Of a stretch of 64,000 bases of DNA, positions 44,401 through 53,374 are shown one piece after another. Made by a program: the position numbers and the translations under genes. The stretch comes from Flavobacterium sp. NKUCC04_CG (GTDB lineage: Bacteria; Bacteroidota; Bacteroidia; Flavobacteriales; Flavobacteriaceae): positions 124,001-188,000 of the forward strand of contig NZ_JAHKRA010000001.1 of the NCBI RefSeq assembly GCF_019345525.1. The letters run 5' to 3'. Positions within the stretch are counted from its first letter, which is position 1; each line of letters starts with the position of its first letter. The notes below the pieces were generated by a model. It ran no database searches, was not told the DNA's origin, and saw only the letters and a list, made by a program, of their open reading frames with translations.

Positions 44401-46533
44401 TGCACCACCAAAAAGGAAACCAGGAGTAAACTCATGAACCGCAACGACTAAATTACTAACCCCGTCCCAAATAAATGGGGTTGTCAATTCAATCTCCATC
44501 CAGTTATCTGTAGGAGTTGGAAAAGTAACTACGCCATCAAACACTTCACTCAATTGGTTGTGGTTAACCCATGAAGATGTTGTTGCAAATTCCGTTTGAT
44601 TAGTATTACCCATATAAATTTTCCAATCTTTATAGGTATCTGTGGCAGTAGTAGCTGTAAAATGAAATTTAACTTTTGTAATTAAATTACTTGTTCCAAC
44701 CGCACCTACTACCTCTGCTTTAAGATAAATCTGTTGCGAATAATTATAACCGAAATTTGGCCTCATAGGCAAGGTCGTACTAGTTAATTGACCGGTACCG
44801 ATTTGCCCCAAAGGAAGGGTAGTAAAAGTAGATACAGCTGACCATTCGCTAGTTGTAGAAGCATTACATTTTACTCTAAACCAAATATAATATGTCGTAT
44901 TTGCACTTAATCCTGATAAGACAAGTTCCTCTACAGGTTGATTTATGAGTCCTGTCGGTACTGTTGTTTGTGTTGGTACTGTTTCCGATGTAGAATAGAA
45001 ATACTCGGTTCCTAAATAAGGGTTGGTCCCAACAACTTTCCAGTTATATTTAACTGAACGACTCGTCAATTCACTAGATTCTACGTTTAATGGATATTGG
45101 CATGCAGGTAGCGGACCACCTTCCAAAATCAATTGAGGAACATAGTTATATGAAGTACCCGAGCTTAAATTTTGAGGGTCTGGATTAACCGTATCTGTTC
45201 CCGTAATCATTCCTCTTTTGCCGACAGTATCCGATTTTCTAAAAACACCTCCAGCAAGAAAACCTGGAGTATATTCATGAACAGCAACGACTAAATTGCT
45301 GACGCCATCCCAAATAAATGGTGTTGTCAATTCAATCTCCATCCAATCATCTGTAGGATTTGGAAATGTAACAACACCATCAAAAACTTGACTTAGCCTA
45401 CTTTGAGGAACCCATGCAGTTCCCACTGAAAACTCCGTTTGATTAGTATTACCCATAGAGATTCTCCAATCTTTATAGGTAGCTGTAGCCGTTGCCGATT
45501 TAAAATGAAATTTAATTTTTGTAATTATATTATTTTCACCAACCGCATTAACTACCTCGCCCTTCAAATAAATCTGTTGCGAATAATTATATCCGAAATT
45601 GGGTCTTATAGGTAAGATTGTACTTGTTGTTTCACCTCCTCCAATCTGCCCGATACCCGTTGTCGTAAATGGCATTGATAACCAATCAGTTAATTGAGAA
45701 TCCGAACATTTTGAACGTATATAAAGTACATAAGCCGTTTGTGTTGCAAGTCCGCTCAATACCACATTAACATCTGTAAATAAAGCAGTCGTAACTAATC
45801 CTATAGGTCCCGAACCTGCCAAACCTGAAGTCCTCAATTCATATTCGTATCCCATTGCTGGTACCGTTATAGGTGGCGTCACTGTAAATGATGCCCTTGT
45901 ACCAGAAACAAAAAAATCAGTAACAGCTCTTGGTTTAAAACAAGTTTCCGCAGGTCCAAATGTCATTTTTATATTAGGACGATTGTTACTAAGTGTTCCA
46001 TTATCACTATCTGTTGAAGGCGTATTATCCTTCTGTAGTGTCAAATGTTTGTTAGTAGCTGAAGAATATCTCACTGCATTTCCATTTGCACCTCCGCCAT
46101 TACCAGTTCCACCAAAATTAGCTTCTACTAAAACCATCAAGTTATTTGCATTACCCGTATAGTTGAAAGCAGCCATAAGACTTACACTATTCCAACCTAC
46201 CACAGGTGTCATTGTACCCTCATATACTAAAGTGGCACCAGCAATTAAGGTACTCCATGGAACGGATGTTAAGACACTAGCCGTTGATTCCTTTAGATAT
46301 ATCTTAATGGGGCGAGGTCCCCTTTCTCCAACAGTAGCATACCAGGCTAATTGCTGAATATTTCCGACACTTTGTACTTCTGCCGCAGTATATATAGAGG
46401 CAGAGCGATCAAATCCAAAATGATTTCCCAAGGGAAATCGTTGAGTGTCGGTTCCCGTACCAATCTCAACCTGTCCCCAAGAAGACATAATATTGAATAG
46501 TACAAAAAACCATAATAGTAATAGTTTCTTCAT
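38434..46533 (-). CDS. giant T9SS surface protein, paralogue 1 (five repeat units)
   Basis: 2699 residues, the largest of four tandem paralogues. A signal peptide ends near SSWGQ (residue 21). An N-terminal domain (about 22-195) is followed by a fibronectin III domain and then five copies of a unit of about 283 residues. Each unit is a fibronectin III domain plus a module marked by NYSQQIYL, YKDWKI.MGNT, VFDG.VTFP, PFIWDG.SN and YVPQ. The modules start near residues 294, 574, 855, 1138 and 1424. Next come an Ig-like part (from about 1716, FKWYDVATGG), one variant module (GWQEIVFATPYVWDG then SNIIVEISH), six or seven Ig_7-type repeats ending CES (about 2160-2580) and a type A sorting tail (from about 2621). 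Secretion by T9SS and surface attachment follow from the tail; adhesion is inferred. It has its own terminator and promoter-like element. Confidence 0.92.
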   Translation of the reverse strand: MKKLLLLWFFVLFNIMSSWGQVEIGTGTDTQRFPLGNHFGFDRSASIYTAAEVQSVGNIQQLAWYATVGERGPRPIKIYLKESTASVLTSVPWSTLIAGATLVYEGTMTPVVGWNSVSLMAAFNYTGNANNLMVLVEANFGGTGNGGGANGNAVRYSSATNKHLTLQKDNTPSTDSDNGTLSNNRPNIKMTFGPAETCFKPRAVTDFFVSGTRASFTVTPPITVPAMGYEYELRTSGLAGSGPIGLVTTALFTDVNVVLSGLATQTAYVLYIRSKCSDSQLTDWLSMPFTTTGIGQIGGGETTSTILPIRPNFGYNYSQQIYLKGEVVNAVGENNIITKIKFHFKSATATATYKDWRISMGNTNQTEFSVGTAWVPQSRLSQVFDGVVTFPNPTDDWMEIELTTPFIWDGVSNLVVAVHEYTPGFLAGGVFRKSDTVGKRGMITGTDTVNPDPQNLSSGTSYNYVPQLILEGGPLPACQYPLNVESSELTSRSVKYNWKVVGTNPYLGTEYFYSTSETVPTQTTVPTGLINQPVEELVLSGLSANTTYYIWFRVKCNASTTSEWSAVSTFTTLPLGQIGTGQLTSTTLPMRPNFGYNYSQQIYLKAEVVGAVGTSNLITKVKFHFTATTATDTYKDWKIYMGNTNQTEFATTSSWVNHNQLSEVFDGVVTFPTPTDNWMEIELTTPFIWDGVSNLVVAVHEFTPGFLFGGAFRKMDTAGNRGIITGTDMVNPDPQNLTSGATYTYVPQLTLVSRDVPTCVFPINVVSSDLRHDSIKYSWDIYGTNPYLGTEYFYSTSATAPTQTTQPSGIVSAPGEELALTGLNENTQYYIWFRVKCNATTTGEWSTVYKFRTNLIGQIGTGELVGSELPLRSSSAFNYSQQIYLKDEITAAIGTDNVITKIQFHLKSAAATANYKDWKIFIGNTNQTEFATGTSWIAQNQLEQVFDGEVSFPNPTVGDWMEIELTTPFIWDGESNLVIAVNEYTPDLLAGAVFRKINTINKRGMGVFGTANPNLQSLNSGTSQYYVPQIVLHAEPAPPCLAPLNLMFDHVTNNSVKYTWSIFGTAPIVGVEYYLSTSDAVPDPNTDISGEFIGRVTEGVIQGLNENTRYYIWFRVKCNATETSQWTEGNTFVTNPNGLIGTGETTATTLPVNSSFSYNYSQQIYLASEVTGVIGTERYIKKVRFHYKSTTANATYKDWKIYMGNTAKAAFGATTATEWIPTSQLTTVFDGEVTFPADAAAGDWMEITLAEPFLWDGTSNIVVGVYENTPGNTAGATFRRMNTGTNYRGLLYRVDAVASNPNPNNPPAASERFQYVPQVVLIAEPAPSCVGVSSYSFSDLTINSVKVQWTNSTTVLGTEYFYATSLAQAPIGTTAPMGTVNVPNMFANLTALIPDTQYYVWFRNKCTATESSAWSAIPMSFKTLVSGFVGSGVVTTAELPMSSNWDHNYTQQIYLASEISSAAGATTRQAITKLKFHIRTTSATATYKDWKVFMGNTAKTEFTATSVDQWVPITAMQQVFDGEVTYPVGDPIEGWLEITFTEPFIWDGTSNIVIGVHEYTPSRSAGANFRRMDTPGANRGFSTRSDITVQNPANPGVGTRYTYVPQIIFETGVVPACLKPTYLGVNDVTKNTATMNWTAPITVPTNGYEYEVRTAGAAGSGAVGRFATEILGNTILTKALTGLVPATEYSVYIRSKCSATTNSEWTLATKFTTLCNYTDFTVENAAICGQGTVNLTVTVTGTTGVFKWYDVATGGVVLSEGLTFTTPLLTANKSYWVEGTTGTGNDLCLSGRKKIDVVVSPAPAVSLSTLDVIICEGETSSVVTVTSDLATYNTYTWSPAAGVSGNAQTGWVFNPTVSTEYTLIAKQTSGDFCEVMKKVNVVVKLLPAVTFSPIETDLVVCEEETQMLEVEYTRNFQATFGTGTTVSGNNDNNTAFNNRFTAGKSQLLFTAAELNEAGIAAGNISSLSFNIATPGSRLTNANYIVKIATTALNAFASSAYVTTGLTTVYGPSTYTHTDSGWQEIVFATPYVWDGTSNIIVEISHTGADLANNANTYYTAGTENRLLFGTTGTPTQSKNRYNVVFKGERDYKVTWSPATNVYTDAAGTVPYVAGTSAKKVYYKGQTEGYEDLVANVSSGNGCPLVKTYTVRTVIITDAVAEDQEFCGAVRISDLVATGQEGAAFKWYRQATGGVVLAPTTIVTTGTYFVTQIIGNCESTTRVPVEIVIKVKPTAPISPNRNICGTAVLSDLEVTYDTANTLNWYDANQNLIVGDIALQTGVYYVSQSNTVCESDRTRVNISVNPVPGIPTATATQIYCGTARVSNLAVQMAPGAVANWYTSMDSNVVLSPNDFLRTGTYYVAQSSNGCESTRIAVNVSVYETVAMPTAQNQNFCTATATVRDLQVTTLPGAQVKWYNVATGGVALGDNQNLSSGLYYVAQKIGDCESARVRIGVNIVSNTTAPNARAQAFCGEAKVSDLQVNVATGMIVKWYKQAEGGAVLTDDALLQSGTYYVSQSIYYCESPRKAIQVTINPIPAAPNGNALQEFEEAQNSVIANLVLDKNNVVWYSSEEDALLDNNRLAANMPLINGNVYYGVVHSAAGCPSLPFAVTVKINPTLGVNDFDLTKLNYYPNPVKDILTITYKETIVRVEVYALTGQRVLTQHASDNIVLVDMSRLATATYVVKIYTDSQTQFVKIVKH
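42256..45665 (-). repeat. five ~850-bp in-gene repeats (fibronectin III + NYSQQ module)
   Basis: Tandem coding repeats within paralogue 1. Units start near 45650, 44810, 43970, 43120 and 42260, a step of about 840-860 bp. They are diverged in DNA but constant in the protein markers NYSQQ (or NYTQQ), KDWKI, VFDG and WDG.SN. Confidence 0.85.
42691..42780. repeat. 90-bp tract identical to 50937-51026 (copy A)
   Basis: All 90 bases match 50937-51026 in the same orientation, about 8.2 kb away in the neighbouring paralogue. The surrounding several hundred bases are also very similar but carry scattered, mostly silent changes. Confidence 0.95.
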
Positions 46534-46562
46534 TTTTACACGAGTTATTTAGTTAGTGGGCG

Positions 46563-46570
46563 CTAAAATA
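46563..46570 (-). promoter_or_regulatory. TAnnTTAG element before paralogue 1
   Basis: TATTTTAG on the minus strand, 30 bp before the ATG at 46533, followed by CGCCCACTAACTAA. The following GC..ACTAA is also seen before paralogues 2 and 3. Confidence 0.5.
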
Positions 46571-46625
46571 ATATATTCTTCTAAAGAAAAGAGTTTTTTA
46601 TAAACTTTAACTTTTAGACAAAAAG

Positions 46626-46657
46626 AAACCCCCAATTGACGAATCAATTGGGGGTTT
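46626..46657 (-). terminator. intrinsic terminator of paralogue 2
   Basis: AAACCCCCAATTGA (46626-46639) pairs with its complement (46644-46657), a 14-bp perfect stem with the tetraloop CGAA on the plus strand. It shares the CCCCAATTGA core with the terminator at 38385-38408. Confidence 0.95.
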
Positions 46658-46679
46658 TCAAGACTATAAAAAACTATTT

Positions 46680-49600
46680 TTAATTTTTAACAATTTTAAC
46701 GAATTGAGTTTGGTTGTTTGAATAGATTTTCACGACATAGGTCGCAGTCGCCAAACGACTCATATCTACTAAAACCATGTTATCTAAAGCATTCATGGTC
46801 AACACACGCTGTCCAGTTAAGGAATATACTTCTACTCTAGTTATGGTTTCTTTATAGGTAATCGTCAAAATATCTTTCACCGGGTTTGGATAATAATTTA
46901 ACTTGGTTAAATCAAAATCATTAATTCCCAATGGAACATTAATTTTCACGGTAACTGCAAAAGGCAAACTCGTACAGCCGGCAGATGAAAGTATTACACC
47001 ATAATAAACATTCCCATCAATTAACGGCATATTTGTAGCCAAGCTATTGATGTTTGCAATTGCGTCTTCTTCAGAACTAAACCAAATAATATTCATTTGA
47101 TCTAGGACTAAATTGCCTACTACGCTATTTTGTTCTTGTTCAAACACTTGCAAATCACTTCCAGTAGGCGCCGTTGGTATTGGATTTACCGTTACTTGCA
47201 CTGCTTTTCTAGGAGACTCACAGAAGTAAATCGACTGACTCACATAGTACGTTCCCGTTTGAAGCAAAGCATCAGCAGCTAATACTGTACCACCTGATTC
47301 TTGTTGGTACCATTTTACAACCATACCCGTAGCCACAGTCACCTGTAGTTCACTAACTTTTGCTTCTCCACAGAAAGACTGCGCACGAGCATTTGGTGCT
47401 ACGGTATTACTAACGATATTAACGCCAATTCGAACACGAGCAGATTCACAATCTCCAATCTTTTGAGATACATAATAAAGCCCTGAGTTCAAATTTTGAT
47501 TACTACCTAAAGCAACGCCTCCAGTAGCTACATTATACCATTTTACTTGTGCACCCGGTAATGTTGTAGCTTGTAAATCTCCCACTGTCGCAGTAGTTGT
47601 ACAGAAATTTTGATTTTGAGCCACCGGCTGCGATACCGTTTCATACACAGAAACGTTAACCGCAACTCTAGCAGACACACAACCATTAATCATCTGCGCA
47701 CCGTAGTACGTTCCCGTTCTTAGCAAATCATTAGGTGATAATACCGTGGTGGATTCTAAACTTGCATACCAGTTTGCAACAGCCCCTGGAGCCAATTGCA
47801 TCGCTAAATTAGAAACTCTCGATATACCACAATAGATTTGAGCAGTAGTAACCGTTGGGATTCCAGGAACTGGATTCACACTAATATTAACTCGTGTACG
47901 ATCGGACTCACAAACCGTATTACTTTGAGACACATAATATACCCCTGTTTGCAAATCAATATCACCAACAATCGGATTTTGATTGGCATCATACCAGTTT
48001 AAAGTATTATCCGTATCGTAAGTTACTTCCAAATCAGATAATACAGCCGTTCCACAAATATTTCTATTTGGTGAAATCGGTGCAATCGGTTTTGTTTTAA
48101 TAATAACCTGAACCGGCACTCTAGTGGTAGATTCACACGTTCCTATTATCTGAGTTACAAAATAAGTTCCCGTTGTAACTATAGTCGTCGGCGCTAAAAC
48201 CACCCCTCCAGTTGCCTGACGGTACCATTTAAAAGCAGCCCCCTCTTGACCTGTAGCAACTAAGTCCGAGATTAGAACCGCACCACAAAACTCTTGAGTT
48301 TCTGCGACAGCATCGGTGATTACTACGGTTCTTATATTAAAGGTTTTCACCAAGGGACAACCGTTACCTGAAGAAACATTCATAACCAAATCTTCATAAC
48401 CTTCTGTTTGTCCTTTGTAATATACTTTCTTAGCAGAAGCACCTGCTACATAAGGAATCGTAGCATCCTCGTCTGTAAAGACATTGGTTGCTGGAGCCCA
48501 AGTAACCATATATTCTGCTTTTCCTTTAAACTTAACATTGTACCTATTCTTACTTAAAGTTGGCGTTCCCGTATTAAAACTAAAAAGCAAATTATTAGTT
48601 GTAGAAACGGTATAAAACGTCTGTGCATTATCAAAATCATCTGCTCCAGAATGCGAAATCTCTACTATTAAATTAGATGCACCATCCCAATTATAAGGAG
48701 TCGCAAACGTTATTTCTTGCCAACCAGACGCCGTATGAGTATAAGTACTCGGCCCATAAACTGTAGTAAACCCAGTTGTAATATAAGCCGCAGAAGCAAA
48801 TTGAGCCAAATTAGTAGTCGCAATTCTCACGGTATAATTTGCGTTGGTTAAAGCGTCACCTGGAGTGGCAATGTTAAATGAAATCGATTTTAAAGCTCCA
48901 GCCGAAACTCCATTAGCAGTTAATTCAGCTGCGGTAAACAACAGTTGCGATTTCCCACTAGTCCATCTATTGATAAATGCACTATTATTATCTGCATTAC
49001 CAGACAAAGAAGTTCCCATACCAATTTCAGAATATGATTCCCCACCAAAATCAACATTAAACTCCTTAACTCCTCCTTCACAAATAATATGATTTGGCTC
49101 GGTAGGTGTATATACAATAACCGGTAAAGGTTTTACCGTAACCTTTAGTTGTTTTGCAACCTCACATAGATCGCCAGAGGTTTGTTTTGCCGTTAATACA
49201 TAGTCCGTAGTAACCGTTGGATTAAAGACCCAACCGGTTTGTGCGCTACCTGTCACTCCCGTTGCAGGCAACCATGTATAATTGTTATAGATACTGACAT
49301 CACTCGTTATAGAGACTACGGCTGAAGTTTCATTTTCACAGATAGTCACTACCGCTGTACTTAAAGTCAAGGCAGGCGCTGTAGAAACCACAACATCTAC
49401 TTTCTTTCTCTCCCCGACACAAGCTGTATTTCCAGTACCGGATGTGCCAGATACCCAATAAGATTTATTAGCTGTTAATACAGGTGTTGTAAATGCCGGT
49501 CCCTCAAAAAGAACAGCGCCACCTGTAGCTACATCATACCATTTAAACACTCCAGTCGTTCCTGTTACAGTAGCTCTTAATGTCACTATTCCTTGACCAC

Positions 49601-52600
49601 AAATCGCTGCATTCTGTACGGTAAAATCTGGATCATCGCATTTAGTGGTAAACTTGGTTGCTAAAGTCCATTCGGAATTATTCGTAGCAGAACATTTTGA
49701 ACGAATATAAACCGAATATTCTGTAGAAGGTGTAAGTCCTGTCAATGCTTTAGTCATAACTGTATTAGCTACAATTTCTGTTAAAAACCTTCCAACAGCG
49801 CCGCTACCAGGAGCACCAGTGGTTCTCACTTCATACTCATACCCGTTCGCAGGCACTGTAATTGGTGCAGTCCAATTTATTGTTGCAGTATTTTTAGTTA
49901 CCTGACTAGCTGCCAAATAAATTGGTTTTAAACATCCCGGCACTACACCTGTTTCAAAAATAATCTGAGGAACATAAGCGTATGTACTACTAGCAGCAGG
50001 AGGAGTACTTATATCAGGTGCAGTACCGTCATTACGATAAGCAATCGCTCTATTAGCACCTGGGGTATCCATCCTTCTAAAACTTGCTCCATTCAACCAA
50101 GCCGGAGTATATTCATTAACAGCGATGACAATATTACTAGTACCATCCCAAATAAAAGGTTCTGCGAAAGTAATCAACATCCAGTCACCAGTTGGCGCAG
50201 GAAACGTCACCACTCCATTAAATACTTGTTGCATGGTCGAAATCGGAACCCATTGATCCGCAGCTGTACTGGCGAATGCCGTTTTGGCGGTATTACCCAA
50301 TAAGACTTTCCAATCCTTAAAACTATCTGTAACAGCAGGAGTGGTTACATGAAACTTTAAGGTAGTGATAGCTGTTTGTCCAGTACCACCTACGGCAGCA
50401 CGTATCTCACTAGCTGTATAAATCTGTTGCGTATAATTATAACCCCAATTGGAATGCATTGGCAATTCAGTTGCCGTTGCAGTTCCACTACCAATAAAAC
50501 CTCTTACCAAAGTTTTAAAGGATAAAGGAATTGCACTCCATGCACTTTTATCAGTTGCATTACATTTATTTCTAAACCATACGTAATATTGCGTATCAGA
50601 AGTTAAGCCCGCTAAGTCTGCGGACATAGTCGGCACATTAACTGTACCCATAGGTGCAGTAGTTGCTATAGGTGCTTGTGCTAAACTCGTAGCATAAAAA
50701 TACTCCGTTCCTAGAACAGTTGTCAAATTTGTCCATTGTATCTTAACTGAATTAATAGTCAAATCGGAAAAACTGTATGAAGAAACACCTACACAGCTCG
50801 GTGCCTGTTCAGCAAGCAGCACCACTTGTGGTACATATTGAAAACGTTCACTTGCCGCTGGAGGACTATTTGGATTTGGGTTTGATGCTACGGCATCTAC
50901 TCTATAAAGTAAGCCACGATAATTGGTACCCGTATCCATTCTTCTAAAAGTTGCTCCAGCAGTATTCCCTGGAGTATTTTCGTAAACTCCAACCACTATA
51001 TTACTTGTTCCATCCCATAAAAATGGTTCTGCTAGCGTGATTTCCATCCAATCGCCAGTTGGATCTGGAAAAGTAACCTCGCCGTTAAATACCGTAGTCA
51101 TAGAAGCGGTAGGTATCCATTCGGCTGCGGTGGTTCCAGCAAAATTCGTTTTGGCCGTATTACCCATAAAGATTTTCCAATCTTTATAGTTAGCTGTAGC
51201 TGTCGTAGAATTAAAATGAAACTTAATCGTTCTAACATATCGATCGGTCCCTACTGAACTTAAAACATCACTAGCCAAATAAATCTGCTGGGAATAATTA
51301 TAAGCCAAACTCGATTGAATTGGCAAAGAAGCCGTTGTTAAGTCTCCGGTTCCAATTTGACCGATACTGTTGGTCTTAAAACTAGACATATTTGTCCATT
51401 CACTAGTTGAAGTTGCAGAACATTTTACTCTAAACCAAACATAATAACGCGTATTTTCATTTAATTCCGTCAATAACAATTCTGCAACAGGAGCATCTAC
51501 GATTCCTGCTGGCTCTGAATTGGACTCAGGTTCATCGGGAGAAGTAGATAAAAAATATTCTACTCCAACATATGGATTTGTCCCATGAATATTCCAAGTA
51601 TATTTAATGGAACTACTCGTTAAATCGCTAGTACGGATATTCAAAGGAAACATACAAGCAGGCAAAGGATTACCTGTCAAAATTATCTGTGGAACGTGAC
51701 TAACAGTAGTACCAGTAGGTGGACTTAAAGGATTCGGATTATTCGTATCACTTGTATAGGACATTCCCCTATTCGGAGTGGTGTCCATTCTTCTAAAAAC
51801 ACCTCCGTTTAAAAAGTTAGGAGTATATTCATGAACTGCTATTACTAAATTATTGACTCCGTCCCATATAAAAGGAGTAGCCAATTGAATCTCCATCCAA
51901 TCATCGGCTGGAAAAGTAACTTCACCGTTAAACACTTCACTTAACTCAGTAGGAGCTACCCACGAGGTTCCGTTAGTAAAAGTAGTTTTAGTTGTATTTC
52001 CCATAAAGATTTTCCAATCTTTATAAGATGCTGTAGACGTTGTAGCTTTAAAGTGAAATCTAACTTTTGTTATTAAATTATTGATACCAATTGCTTCCTG
52101 AACCTCAGCTTTTAAGTAAATCTGTTGGCTATAATTAAACCCCCAATTGGTATTTAATGGCAATTGTGTACTTGTAGCAATACCTGCACCAATTTGCCCT
52201 AAACTCATAGTTGACCCTGTAGTATTTGCCCAACCTGAAAAAGCACTTCCGCAACTCAATCTCAAATAAAGATTGTAGTTCGTATTTGGTAAAAGTCCTG
52301 AAATTAGTTGTGAATTGGCTCCAACAGCGGTAGCCCCACTTGTAACCAATCCGACAGCACCACTTCCAGGCCCACCCGAAGTTCTAACTTCGAATTCCCC
52401 TGTTCTTTGTAAATCAGTTGCTGTCCAATTCAACACCATAGAATTCGTAGTTTGTGCAGTAGTAGTTATTTCAATTACACCATAGCAAGATGGAGGAGTA
52501 AACCTATAAATCTGCCCCGTTACCGGTTTTGTAACAATTTCCGTAACTGAAGTGGTACTTGTAATTACAGGAGCAAGTGTTCCGGTAAGATTGATATAAC

Positions 52601-53183
52601 TACCATTTCCTGAGCCAAATTTACTTCCTAAACCGATAGTTGCGCCACCTGGATTCACATCTGCTGCTTCTGGTCTATAAATGAATTCAACAACATTGGT
52701 TGTCTCATACAACTTAACTTGAAAGCTAATTACCGGATTAGTACTATTAAAATTCCACTCCCAGTTTCTCCATTCTATCGTTAATACCCGATTAGGAGCT
52801 ACCCCGGTAAGTTCATACCCGGCATAAGACCCCCCAGTTGCGCGACCATCTAAGTCATCCCATAAAGGAGCAATAATAGGTCGCGAAGTAGCATTTACCG
52901 CAGATAAATCATTACCATTCAAGGTTGCAGTCCCATTTCCAAAACTTACAAATCCATTTGAGCTCATCTTAAAACTGGTATAAGATGCACCTTCATACAA
53001 AAAATTAAAACCAATATTAGTAGCTGCTGAGATTGCGTCATCAGCCTTAACATTTGCTAATTCTGTTGCATTGGTACTTACCGGAACATATGCACCCACC
53101 TCATTGGTGAACACATAGCCCGTGACCTGAGCATTTATAGCCATAAAGCTCATTAAAAAAAACAAAAGTGTAATGTTCTTCAT
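46680..53183 (-). CDS. giant T9SS surface protein, paralogue 2 (three repeat units)
   Basis: 2167 residues with a signal peptide to about residue 18 (INAQ). The N-terminal domain (about 20-235) differs from paralogues 1 and 3: it has FNFLYEGASYTSFKMSSNGF, which resembles nidogen/PEP-type 'NGFVSFG' beta domains. Then fibronectin III and NYSQQ-module units start near residues 329, 608 and 895. The Ig-like part starts near 1181, the variant WDG module near 1370-1520, Ig_7-type CES repeats near 1630-2050 and the type A sorting tail near 2088. The C-terminal half is almost identical to paralogue 3, and part of the second-third unit matches paralogue 1 over 90 identical bases, suggesting recombination. 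T9SS secretion is certain in form; the ligand is unknown. Confidence 0.92.
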   Translation of the reverse strand: MKNITLLFFLMSFMAINAQVTGYVFTNEVGAYVPVSTNATELANVKADDAISAATNIGFNFLYEGASYTSFKMSSNGFVSFGNGTATLNGNDLSAVNATSRPIIAPLWDDLDGRATGGSYAGYELTGVAPNRVLTIEWRNWEWNFNSTNPVISFQVKLYETTNVVEFIYRPEAADVNPGGATIGLGSKFGSGNGSYINLTGTLAPVITSTTSVTEIVTKPVTGQIYRFTPPSCYGVIEITTTAQTTNSMVLNWTATDLQRTGEFEVRTSGGPGSGAVGLVTSGATAVGANSQLISGLLPNTNYNLYLRLSCGSAFSGWANTTGSTMSLGQIGAGIATSTQLPLNTNWGFNYSQQIYLKAEVQEAIGINNLITKVRFHFKATTSTASYKDWKIFMGNTTKTTFTNGTSWVAPTELSEVFNGEVTFPADDWMEIQLATPFIWDGVNNLVIAVHEYTPNFLNGGVFRRMDTTPNRGMSYTSDTNNPNPLSPPTGTTVSHVPQIILTGNPLPACMFPLNIRTSDLTSSSIKYTWNIHGTNPYVGVEYFLSTSPDEPESNSEPAGIVDAPVAELLLTELNENTRYYVWFRVKCSATSTSEWTNMSSFKTNSIGQIGTGDLTTASLPIQSSLAYNYSQQIYLASDVLSSVGTDRYVRTIKFHFNSTTATANYKDWKIFMGNTAKTNFAGTTAAEWIPTASMTTVFNGEVTFPDPTGDWMEITLAEPFLWDGTSNIVVGVYENTPGNTAGATFRRMDTGTNYRGLLYRVDAVASNPNPNSPPAASERFQYVPQVVLLAEQAPSCVGVSSYSFSDLTINSVKIQWTNLTTVLGTEYFYATSLAQAPIATTAPMGTVNVPTMSADLAGLTSDTQYYVWFRNKCNATDKSAWSAIPLSFKTLVRGFIGSGTATATELPMHSNWGYNYTQQIYTASEIRAAVGGTGQTAITTLKFHVTTPAVTDSFKDWKVLLGNTAKTAFASTAADQWVPISTMQQVFNGVVTFPAPTGDWMLITFAEPFIWDGTSNIVIAVNEYTPAWLNGASFRRMDTPGANRAIAYRNDGTAPDISTPPAASSTYAYVPQIIFETGVVPGCLKPIYLAASQVTKNTATINWTAPITVPANGYEYEVRTTGAPGSGAVGRFLTEIVANTVMTKALTGLTPSTEYSVYIRSKCSATNNSEWTLATKFTTKCDDPDFTVQNAAICGQGIVTLRATVTGTTGVFKWYDVATGGAVLFEGPAFTTPVLTANKSYWVSGTSGTGNTACVGERKKVDVVVSTAPALTLSTAVVTICENETSAVVSITSDVSIYNNYTWLPATGVTGSAQTGWVFNPTVTTDYVLTAKQTSGDLCEVAKQLKVTVKPLPVIVYTPTEPNHIICEGGVKEFNVDFGGESYSEIGMGTSLSGNADNNSAFINRWTSGKSQLLFTAAELTANGVSAGALKSISFNIATPGDALTNANYTVRIATTNLAQFASAAYITTGFTTVYGPSTYTHTASGWQEITFATPYNWDGASNLIVEISHSGADDFDNAQTFYTVSTTNNLLFSFNTGTPTLSKNRYNVKFKGKAEYMVTWAPATNVFTDEDATIPYVAGASAKKVYYKGQTEGYEDLVMNVSSGNGCPLVKTFNIRTVVITDAVAETQEFCGAVLISDLVATGQEGAAFKWYRQATGGVVLAPTTIVTTGTYFVTQIIGTCESTTRVPVQVIIKTKPIAPISPNRNICGTAVLSDLEVTYDTDNTLNWYDANQNPIVGDIDLQTGVYYVSQSNTVCESDRTRVNISVNPVPGIPTVTTAQIYCGISRVSNLAMQLAPGAVANWYASLESTTVLSPNDLLRTGTYYGAQMINGCVSARVAVNVSVYETVSQPVAQNQNFCTTTATVGDLQATTLPGAQVKWYNVATGGVALGSNQNLNSGLYYVSQKIGDCESARVRIGVNIVSNTVAPNARAQSFCGEAKVSELQVTVATGMVVKWYQQESGGTVLAADALLQTGTYYVSQSIYFCESPRKAVQVTVNPIPTAPTGSDLQVFEQEQNSVVGNLVLDQMNIIWFSSEEDAIANINSLATNMPLIDGNVYYGVILSSAGCTSLPFAVTVKINVPLGINDFDLTKLNYYPNPVKDILTITYKETITRVEVYSLTGQRVLTMNALDNMVLVDMSRLATATYVVKIYSNNQTQFVKIVKN
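50480..52205 (-). repeat. three ~850-bp in-gene repeats of paralogue 2
   Basis: Unit starts lie near 52200, 51355 and 50500. The marker motifs are as in paralogue 1. Confidence 0.82.
50937..51026. repeat. 90-bp tract identical to 42691-42780 (copy B)
   Basis: This is the partner of the tract in paralogue 1. The first differing bases are just outside on both sides. Identity at synonymous positions points to recent exchange rather than to protein constraint. Confidence 0.95.
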
Positions 53184-53214
53184 TTTATTATTTACAGTTT
53201 AATTAGTCGCCCTA

Positions 53215-53222
53215 AAATAATA
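53215..53222 (-). promoter_or_regulatory. TAnnTTAG element before paralogue 2
   Basis: TATTTTAG on the minus strand, 32 bp before the ATG at 53183, followed by GGCGACTAATTAA. A TTGC at 53248-53245 could be a -33 box. Confidence 0.5.
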
Positions 53223-53374
53223 CTTTATTTTAAAATATTTAGCAATTAATTAACTTTAACATTTAGTAATTAAAATAAACTCTAAAACAACGCCACAAAC
53301 ACATAATTATATTTATAATTTTCACCTAAAAACAACTTTATAACCATTTGCTTATTTAATTATAAAACAAAAAA

